Below are positions 37,871 to 49,689 of a DNA stretch of 64,000 nt, in pieces (positions within the stretch are counted from its first letter, which is position 1; every line of letters starts with the position of its first letter). The notes under the pieces were generated by a model that saw only the letters and a list, made by a program, of their open reading frames with translations, did no database searches and was not told where the DNA came from. Origin of the DNA: Siphonodentalium dalli (taxonomy: Eukaryota; Mollusca; Scaphopoda; Gadilida; Siphonodentaliidae). Location: assembly GCA_032622095.1 (NCBI GenBank), contig CP136069.1, forward strand, positions 109,892,278-109,956,277. Reading direction: 5' to 3'. A program made the position numbers and the translations under genes.

Positions 37871-39225
37871 ATAAATTGCCAAATTCTGCATGAAAAGGGT
37901 TTAAAATTGGACAATATATCCCTCTCAAAATGTATATTAACATTTCCTCTTCAATTTAGTAATATTATGGTATATAAGGACATACTTCAGTTATACAAGA
38001 TGCATTAGCTAGTAAAATTGAAAAAAAAAGCTAAATTTTTTGGCTTTATTTTGAGGATTGACACTAATTTTCAGGATGCCTCATATTGGAAAAATAAACC
38101 ACTACTGCTCGATATAATCCATTTTTGATTTCAGTAAGGTCTATATTTTGATAAAATACTATAAGAAACGCTGTTATTCACACATATACATATATATAAT
38201 AGGAATCAGGGAGCTAAATGTGTTCTGGAGTCGGGGAGCGAGTACACCGTGGAATGCTAAAGGTGAAGGTAACCGAAGAATGACCTTCACCTGATACATG
38301 CGACACGTTATTAAAGGATGACATCGCGTTTATTTGATTTGTACATAATATCTAAATAATTTAAACTGGTGAATGAATGGGGGAACGGATTTTTGTGAGC
38401 GGGAAATGTATTTAACTAGCTGTTGTAGATCTGGGTTTTTCCAGATCAAATTTGGCTGTGAGATAGCCCTGTCGTACACTTGGGGATTTATTTTAAAAAG
38501 CAAACACATGACCTATGATTTTTCTTGCATTTTCGTGATCAACTGGTGTCAATCTAGCTGGGTAAACATCACTGGTATGGCCTGCAGGCTTCAATTCAGC
38601 GAATTTGGCCGAAACGTTAACACTGTCGCCTATGGGAAACCATTTAGTTCCGTGATTCCTATAAGAAAAATTTGAATTTTACGAAATTTCACGTCTCGCC
38701 GTGATAAGTTGTTATTTCCATATTTTCTTATTTTCAAATGATAATGACCACATTTTAGACAGATTTAAAGAAGAAACGCATGGATTCGCCTGTAGATAGT
38801 AAAGAAAGTGATAAATCTGGTAATTTTGCATGGATGTCAGGTACCATTAGGGGGTCAGGGGGTCTAAAGCCCCCCTCCCCACAATTTTGAGGAGTGTTAG
38901 CCCCCACACCCATTGGGAAAATGTGTCATTTGACCCAATTAAGCTTTTCCGGCACCAAGTAGCCTTATCTTGGACCGTCGCTCCACCCCAAGTCGGGGGG
39001 GGGGGGGGTGATGGCGTCACCACTAGAGTTACTGTCGTGCAAAACTGTCATGGCAGCTTTGTTAAACAGACAGTATGCCCTGCCATCTGGTAAAATTTCA
39101 TTCCTGAGGCTTTGTCTGATGTTGTATCATAATGTTTCGATATTTAAATTGACTTATGGTTGCTTTACATTGCTATTAAAATATTTTTTTATTTTATTTT
39201 CTGTTAATTTTGGTAAATATTTATT
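37871..39225 (+). repeat. Satellite monomer 29
   Basis: Length 1355 bp, 5' class B, 3' class c, G-tract 14, C-tract variant CCCCCACACCC, and private GACCGTCGCTCC (others GACCGTAGCTCC). Confidence 0.97.
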
Positions 39226-40579
39226 ATAAATTGCCAAATTCTGCATGAAAAGGGTTTAAAATTGGACAATATATCCCTCTCAAAATGTATATTAACATTT
39301 CCTCTTCAATTTAGTAATATTATGGTATATAAGGACATACTTCAGTTATACAAGATGCATTAGCTAGTAAAATTATAAAAAAAAGCTAAATTTTTTGGCT
39401 TTATTTTGAGGATTGACACTAATTTTCAGGATGCCTCATATTGGAAAAATAAACCACTACTGCTCGATATAATCCATTTTTGATTTCAGTAAGGTCTATA
39501 TTTTGATAAAATACTATAAGAAACGCTGTTATTCACACATATACATATATATAATAGGAATCAGGGAGCTAAATGTGTTCTGGAGTCGGGGAGCGAGTAC
39601 ACCGTGGAATGCTAAAGGTGAAGGTAACCGAAGAATGACCTTCACCTGATACATGCGACACGTTATTAAAGGATGACATCGCGTTTATTTGATTTGTACA
39701 TAATATCTAAATAATTTAAACTGGTGAATGAATGGGGGAACGGATTTTTGTGAGCGGGAAATGTATTTAACTAGCTGTTGTAGATCTGGGTTTTTCCAGA
39801 TCAAATTTGGCTGTGAGATAGCCCTGTCGTACACTTGGGGATTTATTTTAAAAAGCAAACACATGACCTATGATTTTTCTTGCATTTTCGTGATCAACTG
39901 GTGTCAATCTAGCTGGGTAAACATCACTGGTATGGCCTGCAGGCTTCAATTCAGCGAATTTGGCCGAAACGTTAACACTGTCGCCTATGGGAAACCATTT
40001 AGTTCCGTGATTCCTATAAGAAAAATTTGAATTTTACGAAATTTCACGTCTCGCCGTGATAAGTTGTTATTTCCATATTTTCTTATTTTCAAATGATAAT
40101 GACCACATTTTAGACAGATTTAAAGAAGAAACGCATGGATTCGCCTGTAGATAGTAAAGAAAGTGATAAATCTGGTAATTTTGCATGGATGTCAGGTACC
40201 ATTAGGGGGTCAGGGGGTCTAAAGCCCCCCTCCCCACAATTTTGAGGAGTGTTAGCCCCCCCCACCCATTGGGAAAATGTGTCATTTGACCCAATTAAGC
40301 TTTTCCGGCACCAAGTAGCCTTATCTTGGACCGTTGCTCCACCCCAAGTCGGGGGGGGGGGGTGATGGCGTCACCACTAGAGTTACTGTCGTGCAAAACT
40401 GTCATAGCAGCTTTGTTAAACAGACAGTATGCCCTGCCATCTGGTAAAATTTCATTCCTGAGGCTTTGTGTGATGTTGTATCATAATGTTTCGATATTTA
40501 AATTGACTTATGGTTGCTTTACATTGCTATTAAAATATTTTTTTTTTTTTTTTTCTGTTAATTTTGGTAAATATTTATT
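39226..40579 (+). repeat. Satellite monomer 30
   Basis: Length 1354 bp, 5' class B with AAAATTATAAAA (shared with monomer 32), 3' class t (17 T), G-tract 12, V mark. Private GACCGTTGCTCC and GTCATAGCAG. Confidence 0.97.
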
Positions 40580-41931
40580 ATAAATTGCCAAATTCTGCAT
40601 GAAAAGGGTTTAAAATTGGACAATATATCCCTCTCAAAATGTATATTAACATTTCCTCTTCAATTTAGTAATATTATGGTATATAAGGACATACTTCAGT
40701 TATACAAGATGCATTAGCTAGTAAAATTGAAAAAAAAAGCTAAATTTTTTGGCTTTATTTTGAGGATTGACACTAATTTTCAGGATGCCTCATATTGGAA
40801 AAATAAACCACTACTGCTCGATATAATCCATTTTTGATTTCAGTAAGGTCTATATTTTGATAAAATACTATAAGAAACGCTGTTATTCACACATATACAT
40901 ATATATAATAGGAATCAGGGAGCTAAATGTGTTCTGGAGTCGGGGAGCGAGTACACCGTGGAATGCTAAAGGTGAAGGTAACCGAAGAATGACCTTCACC
41001 TGATACATGCGACACGTTATTAAAGGATGACATCGCGTTTATTTGATTTGTACATAATATCTAAATAATTTAAACTGGTGAATGAATGGGGGAACGGATT
41101 TTTGTGAGCGGGAAATGTATTTAACTAGCTGTTGTAGATCTGGGTTTTTCCAGATCAAATTTGGCTGTGAGATAGCCCTGTCGTACACTTGGGGATTTAT
41201 TTTAAAAAGCAAACACATGACCTATGATTTTTCTTGCATTTTCGTGATCAACTGGTGTCAATCTAGCTGGGTAAACATCACTGGTATGGCCTGCAGGCTT
41301 CAATTCAGCGAATTTGGCCGAAACGTTAACACTGTCGCCTATGGGAAACCATTTAGTTCCGTGATTCCTATAAGAAAAATTTGAATTTTACGAAATTTCA
41401 CGTCTCGCCGTGATAAGTTGTTATTTCCATATTTTCTTATTTTCAAATGATAATGACCACATTTTAGACAGATTTAAAGAAGAAACGCATGGATTCGCCT
41501 GTAGATAGTAAAGAAAGTGATAAATCTGGTAATTTTGCATGGATGTCAGGTACCATTAGGGGGTCAGGGGGTCTAAAGCCCCCCTCCCCACAATTTTGAG
41601 GAGTGTTAGCCCCCCCACCCATTGGGAAAATGTGTCATTTGACCCAATTAAGCTTTTCCGGCACCAAGTAGCCTTATCTTGGACCGTAGCTCCACCCCAA
41701 GTCGGGGGGGGGGGTGATGGCGTCACCACTAGAGTTACTGTCGTGCAAAACTGTCATGGCAGCTTTGTTAAACAGACAGTATGCCCTGCCATCTGGTAAA
41801 ATTTCATTCCTGAGGCTTTGTCTGATGTTGTATCATAATGTTTCGATATTTAAATTGACTTATGGTTGCTTTACATTGCTATTAAAATATTTTTTTATTT
41901 TATTTTCTGTTAATTTTGGTAAATATTTATT
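40580..41931 (+). repeat. Satellite monomer 31
   Basis: Length 1352 bp, 5' class B, 3' class c, G-tract 11. Confidence 0.97.
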
Positions 41932-43286
41932 ATAAATTGCCAAATTCTGCATGAAAAGGGTTTAAAATTGGACAATATATCCCTCTCAAAATGTATATTA
42001 ACATTTCCTCTTCAATTTAGTAATATTATGGTATATAAGGACATACTTCAGTTATACAAGATGCATTAGCTAGTAAAATTATAAAAAAAAGCTAAATTTT
42101 TTGGCTTTATTTTGAGGATTGACACTAATTTTCAGGATGCCTCATATTGGAAAAATAAACCACTACTGCTCGATATAATCCATTTTTGATTTCAGTAAGG
42201 TCTATATTTTGATAAAATACTATAAGAAACGCTGTTATTCACACATATACATATATATAATAGGAATCAGGGAGCTAAATGTGTTCTGGAGTCGGGGAGC
42301 GAGTACACCGTGGAATGCTAAAGGTGAAGGTAACCGAAGAATGACCTTCACCTGATACATGCGACACGTTATTAAAGGATGACATCGCGTTTATTTGATT
42401 TGTACATAATATCTAAATAATTTAAATTGGTGAATGAATGGGGGAACGGATTTTTGTGAGCGGGAAATGTATTTAACTAGCTGTTGTAGATCTGGGTTTT
42501 TCCAGATCAAATTTGGCTGTGAGATAGCCCTGTCGTACACTTGGGGATTTATTTTAAAAAGCAAACACATGACCTATGATTTTTCTTGCATTTTCGTGAT
42601 CAACTGGTGTCAATCTAGCTGGGTAAACATCACTGGTATGGCCTGCAGGCTTCAATTCAGCGAATTTGGCCGAAACGTTAACACTGTCGCCTATGGGAAA
42701 CCATTTAGTTCCGTGATTCCTATAAGAAAAATTTGAATTTTACGAAATTTCACGTCTCGCCGTGATAAGTTGTTATTTCCATATTTTCTTATTTTCAAAT
42801 GATAATGACCACATTTTAGACAGATTTAAAGAAGAAACGCATGGATTCGCCTGTAGATAGTAAAGAAAGTGATAAATCTGGTAATTTTGCATGGATGTCA
42901 GGTACCATTAGGGGGTCAGGGGGTCTAAAGCCCCCCTCCCCACAATTTTGAGGAGTGTTAGCCCCCCCACCCATTGGGAAAATGTGTCATTTGACCCAAT
43001 TAAGCTTTTCCGGCACCAAGTAGCCTTATCTTGGACCGTAGCTCCACCCCAAGTCGGGGGGGGGGGGGTGATGGCGTCACCACTAGAGTTACTGTCGTGC
43101 AAAACTGTCATGGCAGCTTTGTTAAACAGACAGTATGCCCTGCCATCTGGTAAAATTTCATTCCTGAGGCTTTGTGTGATGTTGTATCATAATGTTTCGA
43201 TATTTAAATTGACTTATGGTTGCTTTACATTGCTATTAAAATATTTTATTTTATTTTTTTTCTGTTAATTTTGGTAAATATTTATT
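41932..43286 (+). repeat. Satellite monomer 32
   Basis: Length 1355 bp, 5' class B with AAAATTATAAAA, 3' class b, G-tract 13, V mark. Private AAATTGGTGAATG just before the 100-codon frame. Confidence 0.97.
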
Positions 43287-44646
43287 ATAAATTGCCAAAT
43301 TCTGCATGAAAAGGGTTTAAAATTGGACAATATATCCCTCTCAAAATGTATATTAACATTTCCTCTTCAATTTAGTAATATTATGGTATATAAGGACATA
43401 CTTCAGTTATACAAGATGCATTAGCTAGTAAAATTGAAAAAAAAAGCTAAATTTTTTGGCTTTATTTTGAGGATTGACACTAATTTTCAGGATGCCTCAT
43501 ATTGGAAAAATAAACCACTACTGCTCGATATAATCCATTTTTGATTTCAGTAAGGTCTATATTTTGATAAAATACTATAAGAAACGCTGTTATTCACACA
43601 TATACATATATATAATAGGAATCAGGGAGCTAAATGTGTTCTGGAGTCGGGGAGCGAGTACACCGTGGAATGCTAAAGGTGAAGGTAACCGAAGAATGAC
43701 CTTCACCTGATACATGCGACACGTTATTAAAGGATGACATCGCGTTTATTTGATTTGTACATAATATCTAAATAATTTAAACTGGTGAATGAATGGGGGA
43801 ACGGATTTTTGTGAGCGGGAAATGTATTTAACTAGCTGTTGTAGATCTGGGTTTTTCCAGATCAAATTTGGCTGTGAGATAGCCCTGTCGTACACTTGGG
43901 GATTTATTTTAAAAAGCAAACACATGACCTATGATTTTTCTTGCATTTTCGTGATCAACTGGTGTCAATCTAGCTGGGTAAACATCACTGGTATGGCCTG
44001 CAGGCTTCAATTCAGCGAATTTGGCCGAAACGTTAACACTGTCGCCTATGGGAAACCATTTAGTTCCGTGATTCCTATAAGAAAAATTTGAATTTTACGA
44101 AATTTCACGTCTCGCCATGATAAGTTGTTATTTCCATATTTTCTTATTTTCAAATGATAATGACCACATTTTGGACAGATTTAAAGAAGAAACGCATGGA
44201 TTCGCCTGTAGAAAGTAAAGAAAGTGATAAATCTGGTAATTTTGCATGGATGTCAGGTACCATTAGGGGGTCAGGGGGTCTAAAGCCCCCCTCCCCACAA
44301 TTTTGAGGAGTGTTAGCCCCCCCCCACCCATTGGGAAAATGTGTCATTTGACCCAATTAAGCTTTTCCGGCACCAAGTAGCCTTATCTTGGACCGTAGCT
44401 CCACCCCAAGTCGGGGGGGAGGGGGGGGGTGATGGCGTCACCACTAGAGTTACTGTCGTGCAAAACTGTCATGGCAGCTTTGTTAAACAGACAGTATGCC
44501 CTGCCATCTGGTAAAATTTCATTCCTGAGGCTTTGTCTGATGTTGTATCATAATGTTTCGATATTTAAATTGACTTATGGTTGCTTTACATTGCTATTAA
44601 AATATTTTTTTATTTTATTTTCTGTTAATTTTGGTAAATATTTATT
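43287..44646 (+). repeat. Satellite monomer 33 (contains the domain switch)
   Basis: Length 1360 bp, 5' class B, 3' class c. It is the first copy with CGCCATG (A at 44117), TTTGGACAG (G at 44173) and GTAGAAAGT. The C-tract is 9 long, and the G-tract is uniquely interrupted by an A at 44420 (G7-A-G9). Confidence 0.97.
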
Positions 44647-45622
44647 ATAAATTGCCAAATTCTGCATGAAAAGGGTTTAAAATTGGACAATATATCCCTC
44701 TCAAAATGTATATTAACATTTCCTCTTCAATTTAGTAATATTATGGTATATAAGGACATACTTCAGTTATACAAGATGCATTAGCTAGTAAAATTGAAAA
44801 AAAAAGCTAAATTTTTTGGCTTTATTTTGAGGATTGACACTAATTTTCAGGATGCCTCATATTGGAAAAATAAACCACTACTGCTCGATATAATCCATTT
44901 TTGATATCAGTAAGGTCTATATTTTGATAAAATACTATAAGAAACGCTGTTATTCACACATATACATATATATAATAGGAATCAGGGAGCTAAATGTGTT
45001 CTGGAGTCGGGGAGCGAGTACACCGTGGAATGCTAAAGGTGAAGGTAACCGAAGAATGACCTTCACCTGATACATGCGACACGTTATTAAAGGATGACAT
45101 CGCGTTTATTTGATTTGTACATAATATCTAAATAATTTAAACTGGTGAATGAATGGGGGAACGGATTTTTGTGAGCGGGAAATGTATTTAACTAGCTGTT
45201 GTAGATCTGGGTTTTTCCAGATCAAATTTGGCTGTGAGATAGCCCTGTCGTACACTTGGGGATTTATTTTAAAAAGCAAACACATGACCTATGATTTTTC
45301 TTGCATTTTCGTGATCAACTGGTGTCAATCTAGCTGGGTAAACATCACTGGTATGGCCTGCAGGCTTCAATTCAGCGAATTTGGCCGAAACGTTAACACT
45401 GTCGCCTATGGGAAACCATTTAGTTCCGTGATTCCTATAAGAAAAATTTGAATTTTACGAAATTTCACGTCTCGCCATGATAAGTTGTTATTTCCATATT
45501 TTCTTATTTTCAAATGATAATGACCACATTTTGGACAGATTTAAAGAAGAAACGCATGGATTCGCCTGTAGAAAGTAAAGAAAGTGATAAATCTGGTAAT
45601 TTTGCATGGATGTCAGGTACCA

Positions 45623-45630
45623 TTAGGGGG
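45623..45630. repeat. Left target-site duplication, TTAGGGGG
   Basis: Identical to 46590-46597. The 45 other complete monomers have a single uninterrupted TTAGGGGGTCAGGGGG here, so the duplication was made by the insertion. Confidence 0.92.
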
Positions 45631-45644
45631 TAGTGTTCGCGCTG
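45631..45644 (+). repeat. Left terminal inverted repeat of hAT-like element
   Basis: TAGTGTTCGCGCTG. It differs from the inverted right end only at the outermost base (T against C). Confidence 0.88.
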
Positions 45645-45682
45645 TCGGTAGCCAAATTAGCCAATGGCTAATCTTTTTCGAA

Positions 45683-45722
45683 TTTGGCTAATAAAAATTT
45701 CATTTGGCTAAACTTTTGGCTA
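45683..45722 (+). repeat. Left copy of 40-bp subterminal direct repeat in hAT-like element
   Basis: Matches 46521-46560 at 39 of 40 positions in the same orientation. It contains three TTTGGCTA motifs (45683, 45703, 45715). An opposite-orientation TAGCCAAA lies just outside at 45649-45656. In hAT elements, repeated subterminal motifs commonly bind transposase; that role here is inference. Confidence 0.85.
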
Positions 45723-46464
45723 AACTTTTTTTGACCCCAAATGGAGACTGAAAGCATGAATTTTTGGCAAGTGGGTTTTCAATTCTGTGATGTGAACGAT
45801 CTAGTCCGAAAAGATTGTAAGTGGGAATATGTCGCCGACTGTACAAAAGGAAACCCGATCGCGGACAGTACAAAGGGAAACTCTGCACGAAACAGCAAAA
45901 TATCATTATTTTACATTTAATCCGCTAATCCCCCATTGTCTGTCTGGTCACTCACGGGACTCCTGCACAATGCATGTTTATGATGACATTGTATTTATGA
46001 CGGTCAAGGTTTATGAGCACCAAGTGTAAGACAATAGCTTAATCAGCCAAATGTGAATCACGACAGATATTTTATGGCTATTTGTCGTCAATACCGATAC
46101 ATTCAAAATAATATGCATGCTTTTATAACAGATTGCAATTTGATAATGGCGTAACAATATTAAGTTATTAGTTTCCAGATGTCACTTAAATATTTTCGCA
46201 AGGATAATTAATATTTAATGATTTTTAAAAAGATATTGATATAAAACAAAAAATAATGACATTAAGAAGGACAATCCCGGGTTACCCCCCCCCCCCAAAT
46301 CACTCTTCCACATAAAGATTAATTAATAAATTTTTAATAAATGATATATATCAAAATATTTCTAGTTCATCAAAATTAGTTAAATTATTGTGTATTTTAC
46401 CTGTGTCTGTTAGATTTGACGTTTTAGTCATTAATTGTGAACCGACCAGAAAACGATGATTTAA

Positions 46465-46560
46465 TTTGGCCATAGTTTTTTTTAATTTGGCTAAAAAACA
46501 TTTGGCTAAAGTTTTTTTCATTTGGCTAATAAAATTTTCATTTGGCTAAACTTTTGGCTA
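46465..46560 (+). repeat. Right subterminal TTTGGCTA motif cluster in hAT-like element
   Basis: TTTGGC(T/C)A motifs start at 46465 (TTTGGCCA), 46486, 46501, 46521, 46541 and 46553, spaced 12-21 bp. The last three lie in the right copy of the 40-bp direct repeat (46521-46560). The cluster resembles a subterminal transposase-binding array. Confidence 0.8.
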
Positions 46561-46575
46561 AAAAAAATTTCGGTC

Positions 46576-46589
46576 CAGCGCGAACACTG
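46576..46589 (-). repeat. Right terminal inverted repeat of hAT-like element
   Basis: CAGCGCGAACACTG on the + strand; its reverse complement begins CAGTG, a canonical hAT terminus. Confidence 0.88.
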
Positions 46590-46597
46590 TTAGGGGG
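46590..46597. repeat. Right target-site duplication, TTAGGGGG
   Basis: Second copy of the 8-bp duplication; the satellite resumes directly with TCAGGGGGTCTAAAG. Confidence 0.92.
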
Positions 46598-46975
46598 TCA
46601 GGGGGTCTAAAGCCCCCCTCCCCACAATTTTGAGGAGTGTTAGCCCCCCCCCCCCCCACCCATTGGGAAAATGTGTCATTTGACCCAATTAAGCTTTTCC
46701 GGCACCAAGTAGCCTTATCTTGGACCGTAGCTCCACCCCAAGTCGGGGGGGGGGGGGGTGATGGCGTCACCACTAGAGTTACTGTCGTGCAAAACTGTCA
46801 TGGCAGCTTTGTTAAACAGACAGTATGCCCTGCCATCTGGTAAAATTTCATTCCTGAGGCTTTGTCTGATGTTGTATCATAATGTTTCGATATTTAAATT
46901 GACTTATGGTTGCTTTACATTGCTATTAAAATATTTTTTATTTTTATTTTCTGTTAATTTTGGTAAATATTTATT

Positions 46976-48328
46976 ATAAATTGCCAAATTCTGCATGAAA
47001 AGGGTTTAAAATTGGACAATATATCCCTCTCAAAATGTATATTAACATTTCCTCTTCAATTTAGTAATATTATGGTATATAAGGACATACTTCAGTTATA
47101 CAAGATGCATTAGCTAGTAAAATTGAAAAAAAAGCTAAATTTTTTGGCTTTATTTTGAGGATTGACACTAATTTTCAGGATGCCTCATATTGGAAAAATA
47201 AACCACTACTGCTCGATATAATCCATTTTTGATTTCAGTAAGGTCTATATTTTGATAAAATACTATAAGAAACGCTGTTATTCACACATATACATATATA
47301 TAATAGGAATCAGGGAGCTAAATGTGTTCTGGAGTCGGGGAGCGAGTACACCGTGGAATGCTAAAGGTGAAGGTAACCGAAGAATGACCTTCACCTGATA
47401 CATGCGACACGTTATTAAAGGATGACATCGCGTTTATTTGATTTGTACATAATATCTAAATAATTTAAACTGGTGAATGAATGGGGGAACGGATTTTTGT
47501 GAGCGGGAAATGTATTTAACTAGCTGTTGTAGATCTGGGTTTTTCCAGATCAAATTTGGCTGTGAGATAGCCCTGTCGTACACTTGGGGATTTATTTTAA
47601 AAAGCAAACACATGACCTATGATTTTTCTTGCATTTTCGTGATCAACTGGTGTCAATCTAGCTGGGTAAACATCACTGGTATGGCCTGCAGGCTTCAATT
47701 CAGCGAATTTGGCCGAAACGTTAACACTGTCGCCTATGGGAAACCATTTAGTTCCGTGATTCCTATAAGAAAAATTTGAATTTTACGAAATTTCACGTCT
47801 CGCCATGATAAGTTGTTATTTCCATATTTTCTTATTTTCAAATGATAATGACCACATTTTGGACAGATTTAAAGAAGAAACGCATGGATTCGCCTGTAGA
47901 TAGTAAAGAAAGTGATAAATCTGGTAATTTTGCATGGATGTCAGGTACCATTAGGGGGTCAGGGGGTCTAAAGCCCCCCTCCCCACAATTTTGAGGAGTG
48001 TTAGCCCCCCCCCACCCATTGGGAAAATGTGTCATTTGACCCAATTAAGCTTTTCCGGCACCCAGTAGCCTTATCTTGGACCGTAGCTCCACCCCAAGTC
48101 GGGGGGGGGGGTGATGGCGTCACCACTAGAGTTACTGTCGTGCAAAACTGTCATGGCAGCTTTGTTAAACAGACAGTATGCCCTGCCATCTGGTAAAATT
48201 TCATTCCTGAGGCTTTGTCTGATGTTGTATCATAATGTTTCGATATTTAAATTGACTTATGGTTGCTTTACATTGCTATTAAAATATATATTTTTTTTAT
48301 TTTCTGTTAATTTTGGTAAATATTTATT
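46976..48328 (+). repeat. Satellite monomer 35
   Basis: Length 1353 bp, 5' class B, A-run 8, 3' class d, G-tract 11, C-tract 9. Carries GGCACCCAGTAG, the first mark of the D haplotype that continues into the next copy. Confidence 0.97.
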
Positions 48329-49689
48329 ATAAATTGCCAAATTCTGCATGAAAAGGGTTTAAAATTGGACAATATATCCCTCTCAAAATGTATATTAACA
48401 TTTTCTCTTCAATTTAGTAATATTATGGTATATAAGGACATACTTCAGTTATACAAGATGCATTAGCTAGTAAAATTGAAAAAAAGAGCTAAATTTGTTG
48501 GCTTTATTTTGAGGATTGACACTAATTTTCAGGATGCCTCATATTGGAAAAATAAACCACTACTGCTCGATATAATCCATTTTTGATTTCAGTAAGGTCT
48601 ATATTTTGATAAAATACTATAAGAAACGCTGTTATTCACACTTATACATATATATAATAGGAATCAGGGAGCTAAATGTGTTCTGGAGTCGGGGAGCGAG
48701 TACACCGTGGAATGCTAAAGGTGAAGGTAACCGAAGAATGACCTTCACCTGATACATGCGACACGTTATTAAAGGATGACATCGCGTTTATTTGATTTGT
48801 ACATAATATCTAAATAATTTAAACTGGTGAATGAATGGGGGAACGGATTTTTGTGAGCGGGAAATGTATTTAACTAGCTGTTGTAGATCTGGGTTTTTCC
48901 AGATCAAATTTGGCTGTGAGATAGCCCTGTCGTACGCTTGGGGATTTATTTTAAAAAGCAAACCCATGACCTATGATTTTTCTTGCATTTTCGTGATCAA
49001 CTGATGTCAATCTAGTTGGGTAAACATCACTGGTATGGCCTGCAGGCTTCAATTCAGCGAATTTGGCCGAAACGTTAACACTGTCGCCTATGGGAAACCA
49101 TTTAGTTCCGTGATTCCTATAAGAAAAATTTGAATTTTACGAAATTTCACGTCTCGCCATGATAAGTTGTTATTTCCATATTTTCTTATTTTCAAATGAT
49201 AATGACCACATTTTGGACAGATTTAAAGAAGAAACGCATGGATTCGCCTGTAGATAGTAAAGAAAGTGATAAATCTGGTAATTTTGCATGGATGTCAGGT
49301 ACCATTAGGGGGTCAGGGGGTCTAAAGCCCCCCTCCCCACAATTTTGAGGAGTGTTAGCCCCCCCCCCACCCATTGGGAAAATGTGTCATTTGACCCAAT
49401 TAAGCTTTTCCGGCACCAAGTAGCCTTATCTTGGACCGTAGCTCCACCCCAAGTCGGGGGGGGGGGGGGGGGTGATGGCGTCACCACTAGAGTTACTGTT
49501 GTGCAAAACTGTCATGGCAGCTTTGTTAAACAGACAGTATGCCCTGCCATCTGGTAAAATTTCATTCCTGAGGCTTTGTCTGATGTTGTATCATAATGTT
49601 TCGATATTTAAATTGACTTATGGTTGCTTTACATTGCTATTAAAATATTTTTTATTTTTATTTTCTGTTAATTTTGGTAAATATTTATT
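48329..49689 (+). repeat. Satellite monomer 36 (subfamily D)
   Basis: Length 1361 bp. D marks: ATTTTCTCTTC, AAATTTGTTGG, CACACTTATAC, GTACGCTTGG, AAACCCATG, CTAGTTGGG. 3' class a, C-tract 10, G-tract 17. Private AAAAAGAGCT, TTACTGTTGTG, and a TGA at 49002 that closes the 100-codon frame at codon 58, the only complete copy where this happens. Confidence 0.97.

Larger units (their letters stand above)
45631..46589. mobile_element. Non-autonomous hAT-like DNA transposon, 959 bp
   Basis: This is the only stretch not found in any other monomer. It has 14-bp terminal inverted repeats matching at 13 positions (left TAGTGTTCGCGCTG; right end, reverse-complemented, CAGTGTTCGCGCTG) and perfect 8-bp flanking duplications TTAGGGGG. 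An 8-bp duplication with TAGNG or CAGNG ends is the known signature of the hAT superfamily; P and Merlin elements also duplicate about 8 bp and are less likely alternatives. Both ends carry repeated TTTGGCTAA motifs. The interior (about 45733-46464) is AT-rich with a C12 run at 46285-46296. Only two frames of fewer than 70 codons are present, with no transposase motif, so it would have needed a transposase supplied elsewhere. Perfect target copies and presence in a single monomer argue for a recent insertion, later than the last local amplification. Confidence 0.86.
44647..46975 (+). repeat. Satellite monomer 34, split by a transposon
   Basis: Total 2329 bp, or 1362 bp of satellite after removing the 959-bp element and one 8-bp target copy. 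5' class B with private TTGATATCAG, CGCCATG, TTTGGACAG, GTAGAAAGT; 3' class a, C-tract 14, G-tract 14. The insertion lies in the first G-run of the GC-rich module. Confidence 0.97.

Noticed and set aside
45700-45906. 68-codon minus-strand frame in the hAT-like element
   Set aside because: Its end encodes SLAKSLAK from the subterminal TTTGGCTAA repeats, it is far too short for a hAT transposase, and no zinc-finger or dimerisation motif is visible.
45829-46029. 66-codon plus-strand frame in the hAT-like element
   Set aside because: No recognisable domain and no supporting context; consistent with chance.
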